The translations under genes and the position numbers were made by a program. 64,000 nt of DNA from Dasypus novemcinctus. Its lineage: Eukaryota; Chordata; Mammalia; Cingulata; Dasypodidae. Positions within the stretch are counted from its first letter, which is position 1. Every line of letters starts with the position of its first letter. Below the pieces are notes generated by a model that made no database searches, was not told where the DNA came from, and worked only from the letters and a program-made list of their open reading frames with translations. The stretch is taken from contig NC_080673.1 of the NCBI RefSeq assembly GCF_030445035.2, forward strand, positions 193,545,216-193,609,215, read 5' to 3'. Shown piece by piece: positions 10,538-22,419 of this stretch.

Positions 10538-11016
10538 TGATGTGGGCTATGAGTAAAAAGCTCTTTGTCTCTTCAGAGATAACCTAAACTGAAGGCTATG
10601 GGTGTAAAACAGTAAGAGGCTGCAGTTCTGCCCTTAGGGACAATGACTACAGGCTCCAGTCCCAGGTAACAGTTTAACAATGCAAGGGCTATAAACTTTA
10701 AGTATTTAAAGAAAATGCAAAAAGTAAATATGCTAAAAGCTTATCTAAAATGTCTGGAGTCCATGCTAAAAGCTTACCTAAGATGTAAAAAATAGATATA
10801 CTAATTAAAGCCTATTAAAAACTAAAACAAAGCGACCATTTAGCCTTTCCTCGTAGTATAAAAGACATTTAAAAATCTTGTTCAGGGCTCAAAATTCAAA
10901 CAAAAAGCTCCCAAGTCCAGCCGGCCGTCAATAAACCATTTTTCCTTCTCAAAATCATTCCTGAGTCCTGGCCTCTCTATACTCAAATAATTGAACTTCT
11001 CTCTAATTCCACAACA
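10538..11016 (+). repeat. Provirus 5' LTR
   Basis: The 479-bp LTR starts tgatgtgggctatgag and ends attccacaaca. A TATA-like box 'agtataaaag' lies near 10855 and a polyadenylation signal aataaa at 10930-10935, giving conventional U3, R and U5. It pairs with the copy at 17344-17822. Confidence 0.92.
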
Positions 11017-11020
11017 TTTT

Positions 11021-11038
11021 TGGCGACTCTGGTGGGAC
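11021..11038 (+). other. Primer binding site, tRNA-Arg type
   Basis: The 18 bases tggcgactctggtgggac start four bases after the 5' LTR. From memory, they are complementary to the 3' end of mammalian tRNA-Arg(UCU) including CCA, with about 17 of 18 matching. Arg-primed elements are known among class I ERVs (the ERV3/HERV-R type is named for this). Confidence 0.75.
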
Positions 11039-14000
11039 AACAAATGAAGGCCAGAGACGGTAGCATTTTGCTGCCCCTTCCAAATCCCCGAGGAAGCCAG
11101 GAGGACTCAGGTGAACCCCAAACCTGGGCGCCCCTGGATTAAATTTAATCCAGAAAAGATGTGGGCTCCACCAGAATCTTCCCGACAAAAATCGAGGGCA
11201 ATGGAAGGTCTGAAGAGAAAGATTCCGGGAACAAAAAAGAACTCCGAACATGGAAGAAGGTAAGACTCCCCGGGTGAGCACAGTCTGGAAGGCCCTAGCT
11301 TTAATTGTTAGGAAGGGGAGGCTGATCACCTCCCGAGAGAACCCTAGTAGCCCCAGAAGGCTGGGGGGAAGCCGTTCTCTCTAGGCTTGGGAAAAGGAGA
11401 AAAACCGGAGAAAAGCCCTGGTGTTTTGGGTTTGTCTAACTGCATGTTAAAATCTGGTACTGGTCTTATATCCACTAAAGGAGTGGAGTCTCAATTTTAA
11501 TAGGAAAGGCTATTTATAGGTTCAAGTCCTAATGTCCTGGAAATTAGTCTAGATTAAGGAAAACAAAACTTGGTTACAAGAAAATGGATCGGCTTTTCTG
11601 GTGGAGCTTGGTCTGGGTGTAAAGTTTAAACAGTAGAAAAGTCTAGCTGAAATCTTTTGTTATGGTGCTAATTTGTGAATGAATTCACTTTATACCAAAT
11701 GTTAAGTGTTCTGAGGTTTGTGATGGCTGTGGGGGCAGCCATGGTGAAAATAAATATATAAACTTATGAGTCAGATTAGTGACCTTTGTGCTTCTGTCTG
11801 TGTCAGCTCAATGCTAGTGTTGGAGTTGTGTCCTTATGTGAAGTAGAATTACAGCTGAGCTGGAGCCCTCCCTTGCCATTGGCAAGGGAGTGAAATGATT
11901 CTGGAGCAAAAGCTGAGGAGTCTGGATGTTTGCGGAGTCTAGATGTTTGTGCATGCTCTGCTGTCTTGTCTCTGGTCTGGCCCTTTGCCGGGGCTTGGAG
12001 GCCATCTGTGTCTGCGCCACGCACCCAAGTTTGTTAGGATGTCCCAGTCAGGGCGGCTGGGTCCCTGAGAGAGTTGCCAAATTTGAGTAGGTTCTGTCTA
12101 CCCATTTTGGCTGAAAGCTGGAAAGGGGGGAGGACTTGCCCCTTTCCAGTGAGTCCACCCTTCTATTCATAAGCCGCATTCCTGTTTGTTGTGCACCTGA
12201 CTGCCTGGAAGGGGGGGAGAAGTGAAGGGGGTAAAAAGCAGAATCAGAATAAATGCAGTAAAGTTCCCTCCTTAGGGTGTCAAAGCCAAAATACCTTTGC
12301 ATTCTGCCCAGGTTCTTAGAAAGTATTGTAGTAACTTTAAGTAAGAGAATGTGTTCTGTGAAAGTAAAATTTGTCTTAAGAGTATAAATAATTATAAAAG
12401 TTTTACAAAGCATTGTTTAAATTAAGGTATTTAAATAGCTAATTGCAGAAGGTCATTATTTAACAAAAACTGAATTAATAATAATAATAATAAAAAGCAA
12501 TTTTATAACAAACTTATTCGGCAGCCAGTCTCCCCTGCCAACTTGCTTCCAAAAAAACTGTTTCTGGTATTACATGCTACTAAGTATTTAAAGTGAAGAA
12601 AAGTTCATTATTTTAACAAACTTGTTTAGTATTAATGGCAATTATATGTTGTAAGAAGTTTGCCTAGTAACTTAGTATGTGGGATATATGGAGTGTGTTT
12701 TTATTGTTAAAAAAACAGAAGATGATTTTGTCCTAAGATAAAATGATTGATTATTAGAAAGAGTAGAGTGTGGGACAGAACCTAAATGAATACTGAAAGT
12801 GTAGAAAGTTTATAGAAAGAAAATTTTTATGATTAAAATTGAGTAAGATCAATATACAAAGAAAATCTTTTATCAATAGCTTCTTGTGCTTTAACCTCAT
12901 CATTTCCTCAGTGTTTGAAGAAGAGTCTTACCTCTTTTAAAAGAACATTTTATGTTCTAAAAATCAAATCCTGAAAAGTAGCCTTTTATTTCAAACTAAC
13001 TGCAAGAGATTTATTCTTTTACTTTAAAAGAAAAATTAAAGTAATAGTTAAGTTCATTTAATATGTTATAAGTCGAATGAAAAGTATTTAAAGGTGTTAT
13101 AAAATTAATAAGTTTTTTAAAAAAAATTAATAAAAACTGTAACTAAGAGTTAAAATCATTTATAAATGCATTTATATTATAAAACAGTAAAAAGACAATA
13201 ACTGAAATTATAGCTGGGTAAATTTAGCCTGAAACTATTATTTAAGTGTAAATTCTAAACTAACCTTTCCTTTGTTTATGGTTACTTCAAGCCTAACCTC
13301 ACCCTTTGCCTTTGCCTATGGTTATTTCATAATTGAAAAGAGCTGGGACATCACTGTCTCCTCTCCTAGTATTAGTAACCCTTTCTCTCATGAATTCAAG
13401 TGTAAACTAAATAAATGGCTGCCTAATGGAATAAGGTTAAATGACCACTAGAGTTTTATTATCTCCAAAATCAAAAAAAGGAGTAGAAAGGGAAAAGTCT
13501 CCTGCCTTGACAGTCAATGTTCCTAAGAGTGGCAATTCATGAGAGAAAGCAGTCTGTCTCCCTGAGGCTTCAAAAAGCCTCAGTATATATATATAAAATT
13601 AATCTTGTTGCTTATCCAAAATTCTGCTAATTTCAAAGTAAAATATAAAGTTCTAAAACAAAATGGTGCTAAAGCATTGAGAACATTTTAGTTATTACAA
13701 TCCATTAAGTAAGAAAGAAAATTCTTGTGGTAAACTGCATAGTCATAGTGCAAATTAAAAAGAGTTTCAAAAGTCTTTGAAATGTTTTGCAGTCACACTT
13801 GTTTTGTAAAAATTAGAAGTTTAAAGTAACTAAAGTCATGTTGTTGTGTCAAACTATTCATGTCTGCCTATTTGCTCAAATTGTTGAGGTTAAATATGCA
13901 GTTATAAGTAATATATATTTCGGGACCCCAAATTAAGCTAAACAGTATATAAAACAATGCAAATTATAAATAATATCAATAAGTTTTGTTTCTGTGTCTT

Positions 14001-17000
14001 AACTCTTTGTGTCTGCCCATTTGCTCAGTGTATGTCTTCATACATCAGGATAATAATATCAAATTAACAAATGAAAATTCTTAAAAGAGCTCTATTCAAA
14101 TTGTTAACTGAATATGCAGTTATATATATAAATAAATATTCTTAAAGCCCAAATTAAACTAAGCAAGATGAAAAAGTCATAAAAATCTGATTATAGAAAC
14201 AATTGGGAAAGGGCCTCCTCTTTGCAAGAGCTTTAAAGGCAAAACTAAGTGTAGCAGATCAAATCTATCTACTAACCTAGGGAATTAAGAATCAGTTTGC
14301 CTGGTAATTTCCCAGTTTAAACCTTTTGTCAGCCATAAAATGCAAAAAAACAAAGATTAAGTTAATTTTCACATAAGAAAATGTTGACGTAACCTGGCAG
14401 CCTGCTGCCTCAGTCTCCCACTCCCGGGTTGAACAGCAGTAGAGGAGACCAGTTTAAGCCAGTCCTATGGACAGTAAAAAGATGCCCAAGAAAGAGCTAA
14501 GTCAGTGCCATTTCAGCACTAAATTCTATTCCTTATTTAACAAAGGGGGGAGCAGGTAAAAACTAAAATAGTTAGAATGTGATAGAAGAAGCAGTTAAAT
14601 CAAACTTTTGTGTGGGAAAGTTAAATCTCAGATAAGCTGTAACTTCTGAAGCATCCAATCTATAAAAAAACAAAGGAAGAGCTTGCATGCTAGGCTTAGA
14701 GGTATAAATTGTGTCATTTTCCTTTGTTCGTGGCACCAGCCATATCTGGCTCTGCGCCCCTTCTTGCAAGATTGAGAATAAATTATTTTCTTCTCCACAA
14801 TCTGGTGAGCCTTATTTTCTTCCAGAAAATTTCTTTCCAACAAAATAAAGGTAATTAGTAGCTCTATTAACAAATTTCAGTAAGTAAAGGAAAGTCCATA
14901 AAAACTATGGAGAGATCTTTCCTGAGTTATGATTTTTTAAAAAATTAAGTAATTGTGTAATGTGTTTTAAAACCTGGTAGTCAGTATGCATGTGTTTTAA
15001 AACCTAGTAGTCAGTATACTTTTAAATTAATAATTTTCATAACTTAAAAAAAAAGGTCTTTAACTTCCTGTAAGAGAAAAAGAGAACATTCCTTGCATAA
15101 ACTATTATAGTTTCAATTTTATTTAACTTGAGTGTAATCTCCCATAGTTAATTTATAAACTAAATTAACATTATGTACGAAATCTTTAGAGTAATAAAAA
15201 TTGTAAGTTCACATTAGTGAAATTAAGTTAAAAATAAAAGAGATTATAGATATGCTCTCTTAAATAAAGAGTAAATTTCTTTAGTAATTGTAATTTAATA
15301 AGTTTATTTAAACATAAAGTTTCTAGTCAACGTGGTTATAGTCAATTATAAAGAGTTTGTAAAACATCTGCCAAACTGAAAATGTTTAAATAGTTCTAGT
15401 TCTAGAGAAGTCATTGTTAACTAAAACTTAAATTAGTATTAGTAGCAGAAATAACTTAATGATAATAAAACCTGTCTGAAAGCCACCGCAAAGTACATAT
15501 TTAAGTAAATAGTAATAAAAAGTTATCTTGATTATATTGGAAGCCTTCTGTTTTCATTTTAACAATGAAAAATATTTTTTCCTCTATTACTAAAGTAAAG
15601 TACCTACTGTTATCTTCATAGTAAAATTGTGTAAATAAACAGTCATTTAATATATGTGTTGCGTTAAGTTGTTTAAAATATATATAAAAACAAAGAATAA
15701 ACTTTAACATTGTCAAACTCTTGTGCATTCAAACCAGGCCTTGAATACATTACAAGTGGCCCCTCCATGTGAGTTATTAGCTAGGCTAGTCACTGGACCC
15801 CTCAATTAAAATATGTGCTATATCAGTCTCTAGTTCTGCTCCTGAAGTCGATAGAAACTATATTGCAGTTTCAAGCTCCTACAGCAGCCAATAATAACTC
15901 GGTACAGCCAAGTGTACAATAAATATCACCTCCAGACTAGCACTGTTCCATAGTGCCAGAGAGCACTATGCACCAGGCTAGTGGAATACTAAAAAAATCT
16001 CTCTAAAATAAAAAATGCTGCAACTTGCTCACTGCATTAAAAAACATGCTAAGTAGAGCCATGATACCAGAATACTGTAAGTAAAACTTAAACACAATTA
16101 GCATTATGGCCTGCTCTCATAGAGAGATAACATGTAAAGTATTACAGACCTAAAACTCAAAACTAATAATTACAACTTTAAATCCTTATGCATTAGGTAA
16201 TACATTAGTTAATATTAAGTGCTGTACTTTTATCCTGTACTAAATATATGCCTAATAATTGTAATGTTATCTTTTCTATTTTAAATCAAGTGCAGAAGTA
16301 TATTAGACATGTTAAATTACTGGTAAAATCATTTTCTAAACAATTAATAACATGTCTATAAAATAAAGTAGCAGTCTCAGCCAGTCTCAGTCAACTTCTA
16401 TATTCTGCTCTACTCTGCTGTGTAGCAAAAGTGAAGCTTGCTTGCTGACAGTGAGTCACCTATTGAACAAGTCAAAATTGCTAGAAATTGTACAATAAAA
16501 ACCAAGGTGTAAAAATCTTTATTCTGTAGTTCTGATCACTCCCACAGATAAAAACTAAGAGTATTTCCAAATTAGTGTTCTAATCCTGAGTAAAGCCAGT
16601 TACCCAAAGAGTGTCAGTTCACCAGGAGCATCTGACAGAGCAAATGAGTGTCAATCATTAAACAGCTTAGAATGTGTCTTCAGACAAAGCTAAGTGTCTG
16701 TTGCAATTTCTCTCTAAAGATGGATAACTTAAAAATATATATATATACTGTTCCCACCAGCTTTTAAAAAAGAGTGCCATCTTTATAAGCACCTAACCTT
16801 GTCTACCTCTGTAATCCAATGTGTCCTCTTTTAAAAACGGGTATTCCACATTTTTAATTAAGTTTGTTTCTTTCAGAGTGAACATCTTATTAACCATATG
16901 AAAACTTCATCCAACTTCGTACAAAATGCCAGATCCATCTTCCTCCAGTTAAAATAAATTAATAAGAGTTTTACACCTTATTAGACAATGACTACAACCC

Positions 17001-17330
17001 ATAGCCAGCAAGAAGCAGTTACAGAAAAAAAATCGTCTCCCTTCAGCACCCCTTTTAAATTAAAGGTGTAAACTCTTAAAAAGTAAAATAAAAATAATAG
17101 ATAGATCTAAAACCTGACTAAAAATCCACGTGAGTGCCAGTAGCAGCAGAATAACTGTAGGAGGCCCCTGCCCAAGATTCTGCTGTCCAAAATAAAAAGT
17201 TCTAAACTTCTAAAAACAGTCCTAGATGCTATACTAAAGACTGATAAATAATCCATCAAAACAACAAACAGCCATCCACCTCATAACTCCAACAATAATT
17301 ATGCCAAAGCTTAACAAGTTAAACTTTGGC
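11039..17330 (+). other. Provirus internal region without recognisable genes
   Basis: 11039-11400 is balanced in composition and resembles a retroviral leader. From about 12400 to 17300 the sequence is strongly A/T-rich, dominated by 'taaag', 'ttaaa' and 'aataa' words, with no open frame above about 90 codons and none recognisable. There is a short tandem duplication at about 14957-15020 (units around 'tgtgttttaaaacctRgtagtcagtat'). The LTR-like unit at 14341-14827 is nested. No protease, reverse transcriptase or envelope motif was seen. Confidence 0.7.
14341..14827 (+). mobile_element. LTR-like repeat nested in the provirus
   Basis: This matches 43681-44176 closely, while the flanks of the two copies are unrelated. 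Both start with TG after unrelated DNA, share 'gatgcccaagaaagagctaa' and 'tgctaggctta', then an aataaa signal (14778-14783 here), and end near ttattttcttcca. The layout (promoter-like middle, polyadenylation signal near the end) fits an LTR of about 485-490 bp. No target duplication was found. Confidence 0.65.
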
Positions 17331-17343
17331 AAAAAGAAAAGAA
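17331..17343 (+). other. Polypurine tract
   Basis: The run aaaaagaaaagaa lies immediately before the 3' LTR. This is the expected position of the retroviral plus-strand primer. Confidence 0.8.
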
Positions 17344-17822
17344 TAATGTGGGCTATGAGTAAAAAGCTCTTTGTCTCTTCAGAGATAACCTAAGCCTAAG
17401 GCTATGGGTGTAAAACAGTAAGAGGCTGCAGTCCTGCCCTTAAAGACAATGGCAACAGGCTCTAGTCCCAAGTAACAGTTTAACAATGCAAGAGCTATAA
17501 ACTTTAAATATTTAAAGAAAATGCAAAAAGTAAATATGCTAAAAGCTTATCTAAAATGTCTATAGTCCATGCTAAACGCTTACCTAAGATGTAAAAAATA
17601 GATATACTAATTAAAGCCTATTAAAAACTAAAACAAAGCGACCATTTAGCCTTTCCTCGTAGTATAAAAGACATTTAAAAATCTTGTTCAGGGCTCAAAA
17701 TTCAAACAAAAAGCTCCCAAGTCCAGCCGGCCGTCAATAAACCATTTTTCCTTCTCAAAATCATTCCTGAGTCCTGGCCTCTCTATACTCAAATAATTGA
17801 ACTTCTCTCTAATTTCACAACA
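17344..17822 (+). repeat. Provirus 3' LTR
   Basis: Same length as the 5' copy. Almost all differences lie in the first 280 bp; the last 200 bp or so differ by a single base (attcc versus atttc). The start reads TA rather than TG, probably a later point mutation. The 4-bp caca duplication follows at 17823-17826. Confidence 0.92.
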
Positions 17823-17872
17823 CACATACACACACTTGGCTGGTTCTGTTTCTCTGGAGAACCCTGACTAAT

Positions 17873-18394
17873 ATGTTCAACAATTGTGCAAGCAAGTGAT
17901 AAGGCACAACATATTTGATGTGAGTGCTTTCCCACACCCCACCTCACTGTTTCCTTTCTTTCACCCCACCAGGGCCTTGCTTCTGCTGTTTGGTCTGCTT
18001 CCAGCATCCTTCCCACCGTGGCTGTCCAGCAATTTCTACTCATCCTTAAAATCACAGGCACATTGCATCTTTCTATGAATTCTTTCATGATACTAGGTCT
18101 CAAGCGTTCTCTCCCCTGAACGATTTCAGTCCCTCTGGTCAATACAGCCAGTATGACACTTGATTTTATGCTGTCATTTGTGGTTCACTAATTCTTTAAG
18201 GTTTGCTGGCTCTCTCTCTAAAACGGCCATTGCTCACTCCTCTTTTGCGTTTCATGGGGCACCTAAAACACACAGCTTGGATCCTGATGGGACTTAATCT
18301 GAGCTTATTTATTGAGCTGATTTTACAAATTGTGGCAATAACCCATTGCCACATCCCATCAGAATCACTGAATTGAGTCAGCCCTTCTTTAACT
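17873..18394 (+). other. Mostly unassigned, possible L2-like piece
   Basis: 17935-18180 has the pyrimidine-rich look of an ancient LINE 3' region ('gcatctttctatgaattctttcatgat'), but the match is weak. Nothing else is recognised. Confidence 0.3.
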
Positions 18395-18520
18395 CAAAGG
18401 TCTTGCCATCAGATGAGAAACTTCAGGTCCAGAGAGGGGAAGCAACTTGTCCAAGGTCTTCAGGGAATTAGGACTAGTACAAGGGTACTCTGATTTTTAA
18501 TCTGATGCTTTCCTCCCTGC
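18395..18520 (-). repeat. MIR SINE, antisense
   Basis: Reversed MIR core: 'gatgagaaacttcaggtccagagagggga' in two parts, then 'gcaacttgtccaaggtc'. Confidence 0.7.
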
Positions 18521-18599
18521 ACATGAGGCTTGAGCCTTAGACAACTGGCACTTCCTATAACACACTCCAACTTGAGACTCTAGTGACTTGAGTGGGTGC

Positions 18600-18930
18600 A
18601 AGCATCATGATTATAATAAAAGTCGTTGATTATACACTTTGGATAGATCGTGTAGTATGTGATATATCTCAGTAAAATAATTGTCTAAGAATAGTCAAAG
18701 AATAGCCAGAAATTGCAGCTATGTACAGCAGGGAAAGTGGAGAGAGATTGAGTGGTGAAGAATTTTCTTTTCTGTCTTTTTTTGTTTGTTATTATTATTG
18801 AATAATGAAAATGCTCTAATAATGATTAAGAGATGAAAGCACAATTATGTGATTATACCAAATACAATTGATTGTACACTTTGGGTCAATTGTATGCCTT
18901 ATTAATATGTACCAATAAAATTGATTTGCT
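18600..18930 (+). repeat. Old L1 3' tail fragments
   Basis: Two similar tail pieces: 'gattatacactttggatag...atatctcagtaaaat' near 18628-18680 and 'gattgtacactttgggtca...accaataaaattg' near 18868-18925. These resemble old L1M 3' ends. Confidence 0.5.
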
Positions 18931-18944
18931 TTAGGAAAAAAAAG

Positions 18945-19545
18945 ACAGGCTGTTTAGAAACAGGCACTCTCACACTCTTTTGGTGATAGTATAATTGCCA
19001 CAACCTCTTTGGAAAGCAATTTGGCAATATCTGATAAAAATTTTAAATGAACAAACCCTTTAACCCAGAAAATTCACTTCCAGATATTTCCCCCAAAATA
19101 GACTCATACATGTGGGAAAATGACATATATGGATTATTTGTTATTACAGCTCTGATTGTAATAGCAAAATCTGGAAACAAGCTAAATGAACATGAATAAG
19201 GATATGGCTAAATAAATCATAGTCTATACAAGGTGTGCAGCTCTGAAAAGGAATGCAGTAGATCTTATGCAGATAATAAGTTAGGCCCAAAAGAAAAAGA
19301 CAAGATACAGGGTAGTGTGTGTGCAAAATGGCTTCATTTGTGTGAGAAAAAATGTGGATGTATCTACATAAAAAAATGTTTGCATATACATAATATACTT
19401 CTGGAAGAATACCAAGAAATTGATAGTAGCAATTGTTTCTCAGAACTTGGGAGGAAAGTTACTTTTTTTTTTTTTTTTTACTTTATACACAGTTGTATTT
19501 TTTCAAAAGTTTTCTTGTACATGTATTACCTTTTTAAATGAAAAA
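18945..19545 (+). repeat. Old LINE-1 (L1M) 3' part
   Basis: The plus strand follows the end of L1 ORF2 and 3' UTR: 'ggaaagcaatttggcaatatc', 'cccagaaaattcacttcc', 'tgtaatagcaaaatctgga' and 'gaatgcagtagatctta'. It is strongly diverged. A T18 run at 19463-19480 lies inside it. Confidence 0.75.
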
Positions 19546-19629
19546 TTAGTAAAATATATTCATATGAGTGAAATACTTAGAGACTGCAAAAAATAAAAAC
19601 CCCATAAACTCAATAAAAATAAGAAACTA

Positions 19630-20090
19630 GGAAGCTGTTTTCCACAGGTTTGTACCATACTACATTTTCACCAGCAGTGAATACAAGATCCAGTTACTCT
19701 GCATTCTTGCCAGCAATTGTTATTGTCAAGTTGTTGTTTTTTTATTTCAATCATTTCCATAGGTATTTTCTTTTTCTTTTTAAAAAAAAATTTAACCATT
19801 CAAATAGGTAATGGTACTGTATGTCCATTCATATAAAATTCTAAAAAATGCTAACGAATTTGCTGTGACCAAAAGTAGATCAGTTGTTGTCTGGGAATAG
19901 GGTCAGGAAGAAAAGGGATAAGAAAGGGGCATGCAAAAGTTTTGGGGACTGATATACATGTCCATTTTATTAATTGCAGTGATGGTTTTACACATGTATA
20001 CATAGATCAAACTAATCAAATTGTACCTTTGAAACATATACAATTTATATGCATCAATTATATCTCAATAAAGCTATAAAAAAATGATTG
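19630..20090. repeat. Two old L1 fragments
   Basis: 19630-19770 is antisense L1 ('tgtaccatactacattttcaccagcag', in two parts). 19840-20085 is a sense L1 3' tail ('gtctgggaatagggtcagg', 'ggttttacacatgtatac', 'tatctcaataaagct'). Confidence 0.65.
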
Positions 20091-20099
20091 GAAAGAAAA

Positions 20100-20896
20100 A
20101 ATGGGGTTATATCCATTTTACCTGTTACCCTTCCCCTCTGTCTTGCTTGCAACTACAATGTGATGGCTGGAACTCCAACAGCCATCTCGTGACCATGAAG
20201 CAAGCTTGAGGATGTAAGCCATACATTATGTATGACATGCAGCTGTCATGCCAACAACTGCCAAGACTGCCTACCACCTTATGCGATAAAATACAAATCC
20301 CTTAATGCTGCCATTAATGGGAGGGGCCTTTAAAAGCAATTTTTAACTAAAATTTCCCAGCAGACCATCCCAGATTTGTAGTTTTCCGGGTTAACATTCC
20401 TAGGTAAAAAAGAGCTTCTCTCCCCCATTTCTGTATTTCCAAATTGAACTTGATTACATCACATGACCGCATCCTTCAACCAATCACTGTTGATTCCTGA
20501 GAAATGTGCCCTCCACTGTGGCTAGAGGAGCAGTCCTGGAAGAAAGGGATGGCAAACTCTTTGTGTGCTCAAAAGCAATGGCTACCCACCATCCTTTTCA
20601 AAAAGGCAAGTGGAGAGAGGCAGAAAGAAGCCTGGAGGTAGAGCCATATAAATGAGCCACAGAGGTTTTTGTCTATGCTGTAGTGCCTTGTACACATCTC
20701 TGTAAGCACATTCTCTTCTGTTCTAAATCTGTTCATTCTCCCTGACCAAACCTTTAGCAACCAAGGCATTTCCATTGAGTGCAGATGAATGAGCAAATGA
20801 TTTTTTCAACAATATAACTGAACAGCAAATAGCCTAAATGTGGATATGGTAAAACCAATAGATCCCATTGTCTCCTCCTCTGATGCCTGATACTTG
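20100..20896. other. Unassigned, possibly old ERV internal sequence
   Basis: 20110-20290 contains 'gccatctcgtgaccatgaag' and 'gaggatgtaagcc' phrases that recall MaLR/ERV internal sequence, but I cannot assign it firmly. 20300-20896 shows nothing recognised. Confidence 0.3.
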
Positions 20897-21295
20897 TGTT
20901 ATGGGTTGAACCACGCCCCCCAAAGACATGTGTTTAGGTCCATAAATGTGATTTATGTGGCTCTCAGGTTTCTGAAGCTGAGATTAGTTGAGATAAGAAC
21001 AAACTGCCCTGGGCTGGGCTCTAATCCAACATGACCTGTGTCCTTAAAGGAGGGAAGAAGGAACAACACACCCGGAGGGAAGACGGCCATGTGATGACAG
21101 AGGCAGAGACCGGAGTGATGTACCTGTGAGCCAAGGAAAGCCAAGGATTGCCAGCCAGCACAGAGGCTAGAAGAGGCAGGGGAGGATCTGCCGACACATT
21201 GATTTTGGACTTCAGAACTAAGACAAGATGTTTCCGTTTGTTTTAAGGCACCTGGTTTGTGCTCCTCTGTTATGGCAGCTGTAGGAACTAATACA
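20897..21295 (+). mobile_element. MaLR LTR (MLT1-like)
   Basis: It starts 'tgttatgggttgaaccacg', contains 'cccccaaagacatgtg', 'gacagaggcagagaccggag' and 'gccaaggattgccagcc', and ends 'tgttttaaggcacctgg...gtaggaactaatacaa'. This is the standard MLT1/MST layout. The following 'cctggtactcagtg' may be the start of internal sequence. Confidence 0.85.
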
Positions 21296-21299
21296 ACCT

Positions 21300-21756
21300 G
21301 GTACTCAGTGAAGGTCAAGTCAGTGAATGCTGCAAATCCTGAGCTTCCAGGCCCTCTTCCCTAAGTGAACTCGCCAGGGCAAGGCTATGCAGGACTTATG
21401 GGCTCTGTACCTCCAGCTCACATGGGAGGCACCCCACCCTCTTTGGGTGATTGACAGACACCTCTCCCACTTGTGCCTCAACTGAAGGATTTCATCAATG
21501 CGTTTCACTCCCCACCCTGACTTTTCTGTCTGCTGTTTCCAGATGGGATTACTGCTCCAGCATGTCCAGGGAACTTGCTTAACTTGAGCAAGCTTTGATG
21601 GAAGAATTTAGTTATAAACCTTTCCAGAATCTATTTTCAGAGCCAGAGATTCCATATCTTGGCCTGTTGAATGTCAGTTGCAACAGAGACTTGGCAAAAA
21701 TCTCCTCGGCACCAGGAGTTTAGAAGGTAAAATCACCAGGACCTGAATTCCTTGTC
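21300..21756. other. Unassigned sequence
   Basis: Possibly decayed MaLR internal sequence following the LTR. No gene recognised. Confidence 0.3.
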
Positions 21757-21932
21757 AAGAAAGCAAGGAGGAGCGGTTCTCTAGAATGTATTCGCCAGGT
21801 GCAGTGGATGTGCCACAAAGATGGAAGAGTTTGTTGATGGGGAAGGGGTGGCGTGTATATGGGGACCTCATATTTTTTTAATATAACATTTAAAAGAAAA
21901 TAAAGAAAAGAAAAAAAAAGAAAGCAAGGAGG
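21757..21932 (+). mobile_element. 5'-truncated L1 tail with 15-bp target duplication
   Basis: 21772-21917 is the end of the lineage L1 3' UTR, including 'tatggggacctcatattttttt' near 21858 and an A-rich tail. It is flanked by perfect copies of aagaaagcaaggagg (21757-21771 and 21918-21932). The insertion is only about 146 bp and retains little beyond the tail. Confidence 0.9.
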
Positions 21933-22419
21933 CCTGACGTCCCTTTTTCTTCGCAAATGACCTGGATGGGCTAAAGTGGCTGCGCCCCTGAGGAAGGAAC
22001 TGTCGGCCACCCCTTCCTTGAGGACGCTCGTCAGTGCTGACTGGCACCCCGTGTTCATTCTTGCTGGTGACTGTTGACCAACTGGAAAGCGAGGCCACCC
22101 CCTCGGGGTCCCTCGGGGGCAGACGTCAGAGGGGGATGCGGAAAGCCAGCTTCCACCTGCTCTCTCCTGGTTCCTCTGCAGCTGTGCCCCAGGCTGGGCC
22201 GGGTGATTCACCCACTTTGCCTGGGAAAAGGGAACGAAGGTGGCCAGCACAGCCCCCAGCTAGTGAATCAGCATCTCTGGGGTGAGGCTCCGGCAGCGGC
22301 AGTGGCACTTTTAATGTAATCCCCCATCCCACCCCATTCATATGTAACCCCCTGAAACTCATTTTGCAAATATAGCAATCATTTCTGAAGGGGCCTCTTG
22401 ATAGGGTGCAGCAGCTTTG

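Larger units (their letters stand above)
10538..17822 (+). mobile_element. Endogenous retrovirus (class I-like), non-coding, 7.3 kb
   Basis: Complete proviral structure: 5' LTR (10538-11016), primer binding site (11021-11038), 6.3 kb internal region, polypurine tract (17331-17343) and 3' LTR (17344-17822), flanked by 4-bp duplications. The LTRs differ at about 17 of 479 positions by hand count, suggesting an insertion roughly in the order of ten million years old. The internal region is very AT-rich, has stops in all frames and shows no recognisable gag, pol or env segment. A second LTR-like unit is nested at 14341-14827. This looks like a non-autonomous or long-decayed element, mobilised in trans if the former. 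Confidence 0.88.
10077..17872 (+). mobile_element. ERV-L-like LTR split by a provirus
   Basis: The 5' part (10077-10537) starts 'tgggatagttcatttcatgtg' and contains 'gtcagcttggctgggtgatg', 'aatcagttaattgcatctgtaatcaac' in pieces and 'gcctgccctacc'. The 3' part (17827-17872) ends with 'tggttctgtttctctggaga' and 'accctgactaata'. It is the same type as the intact LTR at 41411-41844 (minus strand). The MLT2-like name is tentative. The provirus at 10538-17822 sits inside it. Confidence 0.7.

Noticed and set aside
16730..16750. Possible promoter TATA cluster in the AT-rich provirus interior
   Set aside because: TATA-like words are expected by chance in such AT-rich sequence and nothing supports a transcript.
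21720..22250. 176-codon open frame on the minus strand
   Set aside because: It crosses an L1 tail with its target duplications and unrelated flanks, so it cannot be an old coding unit.
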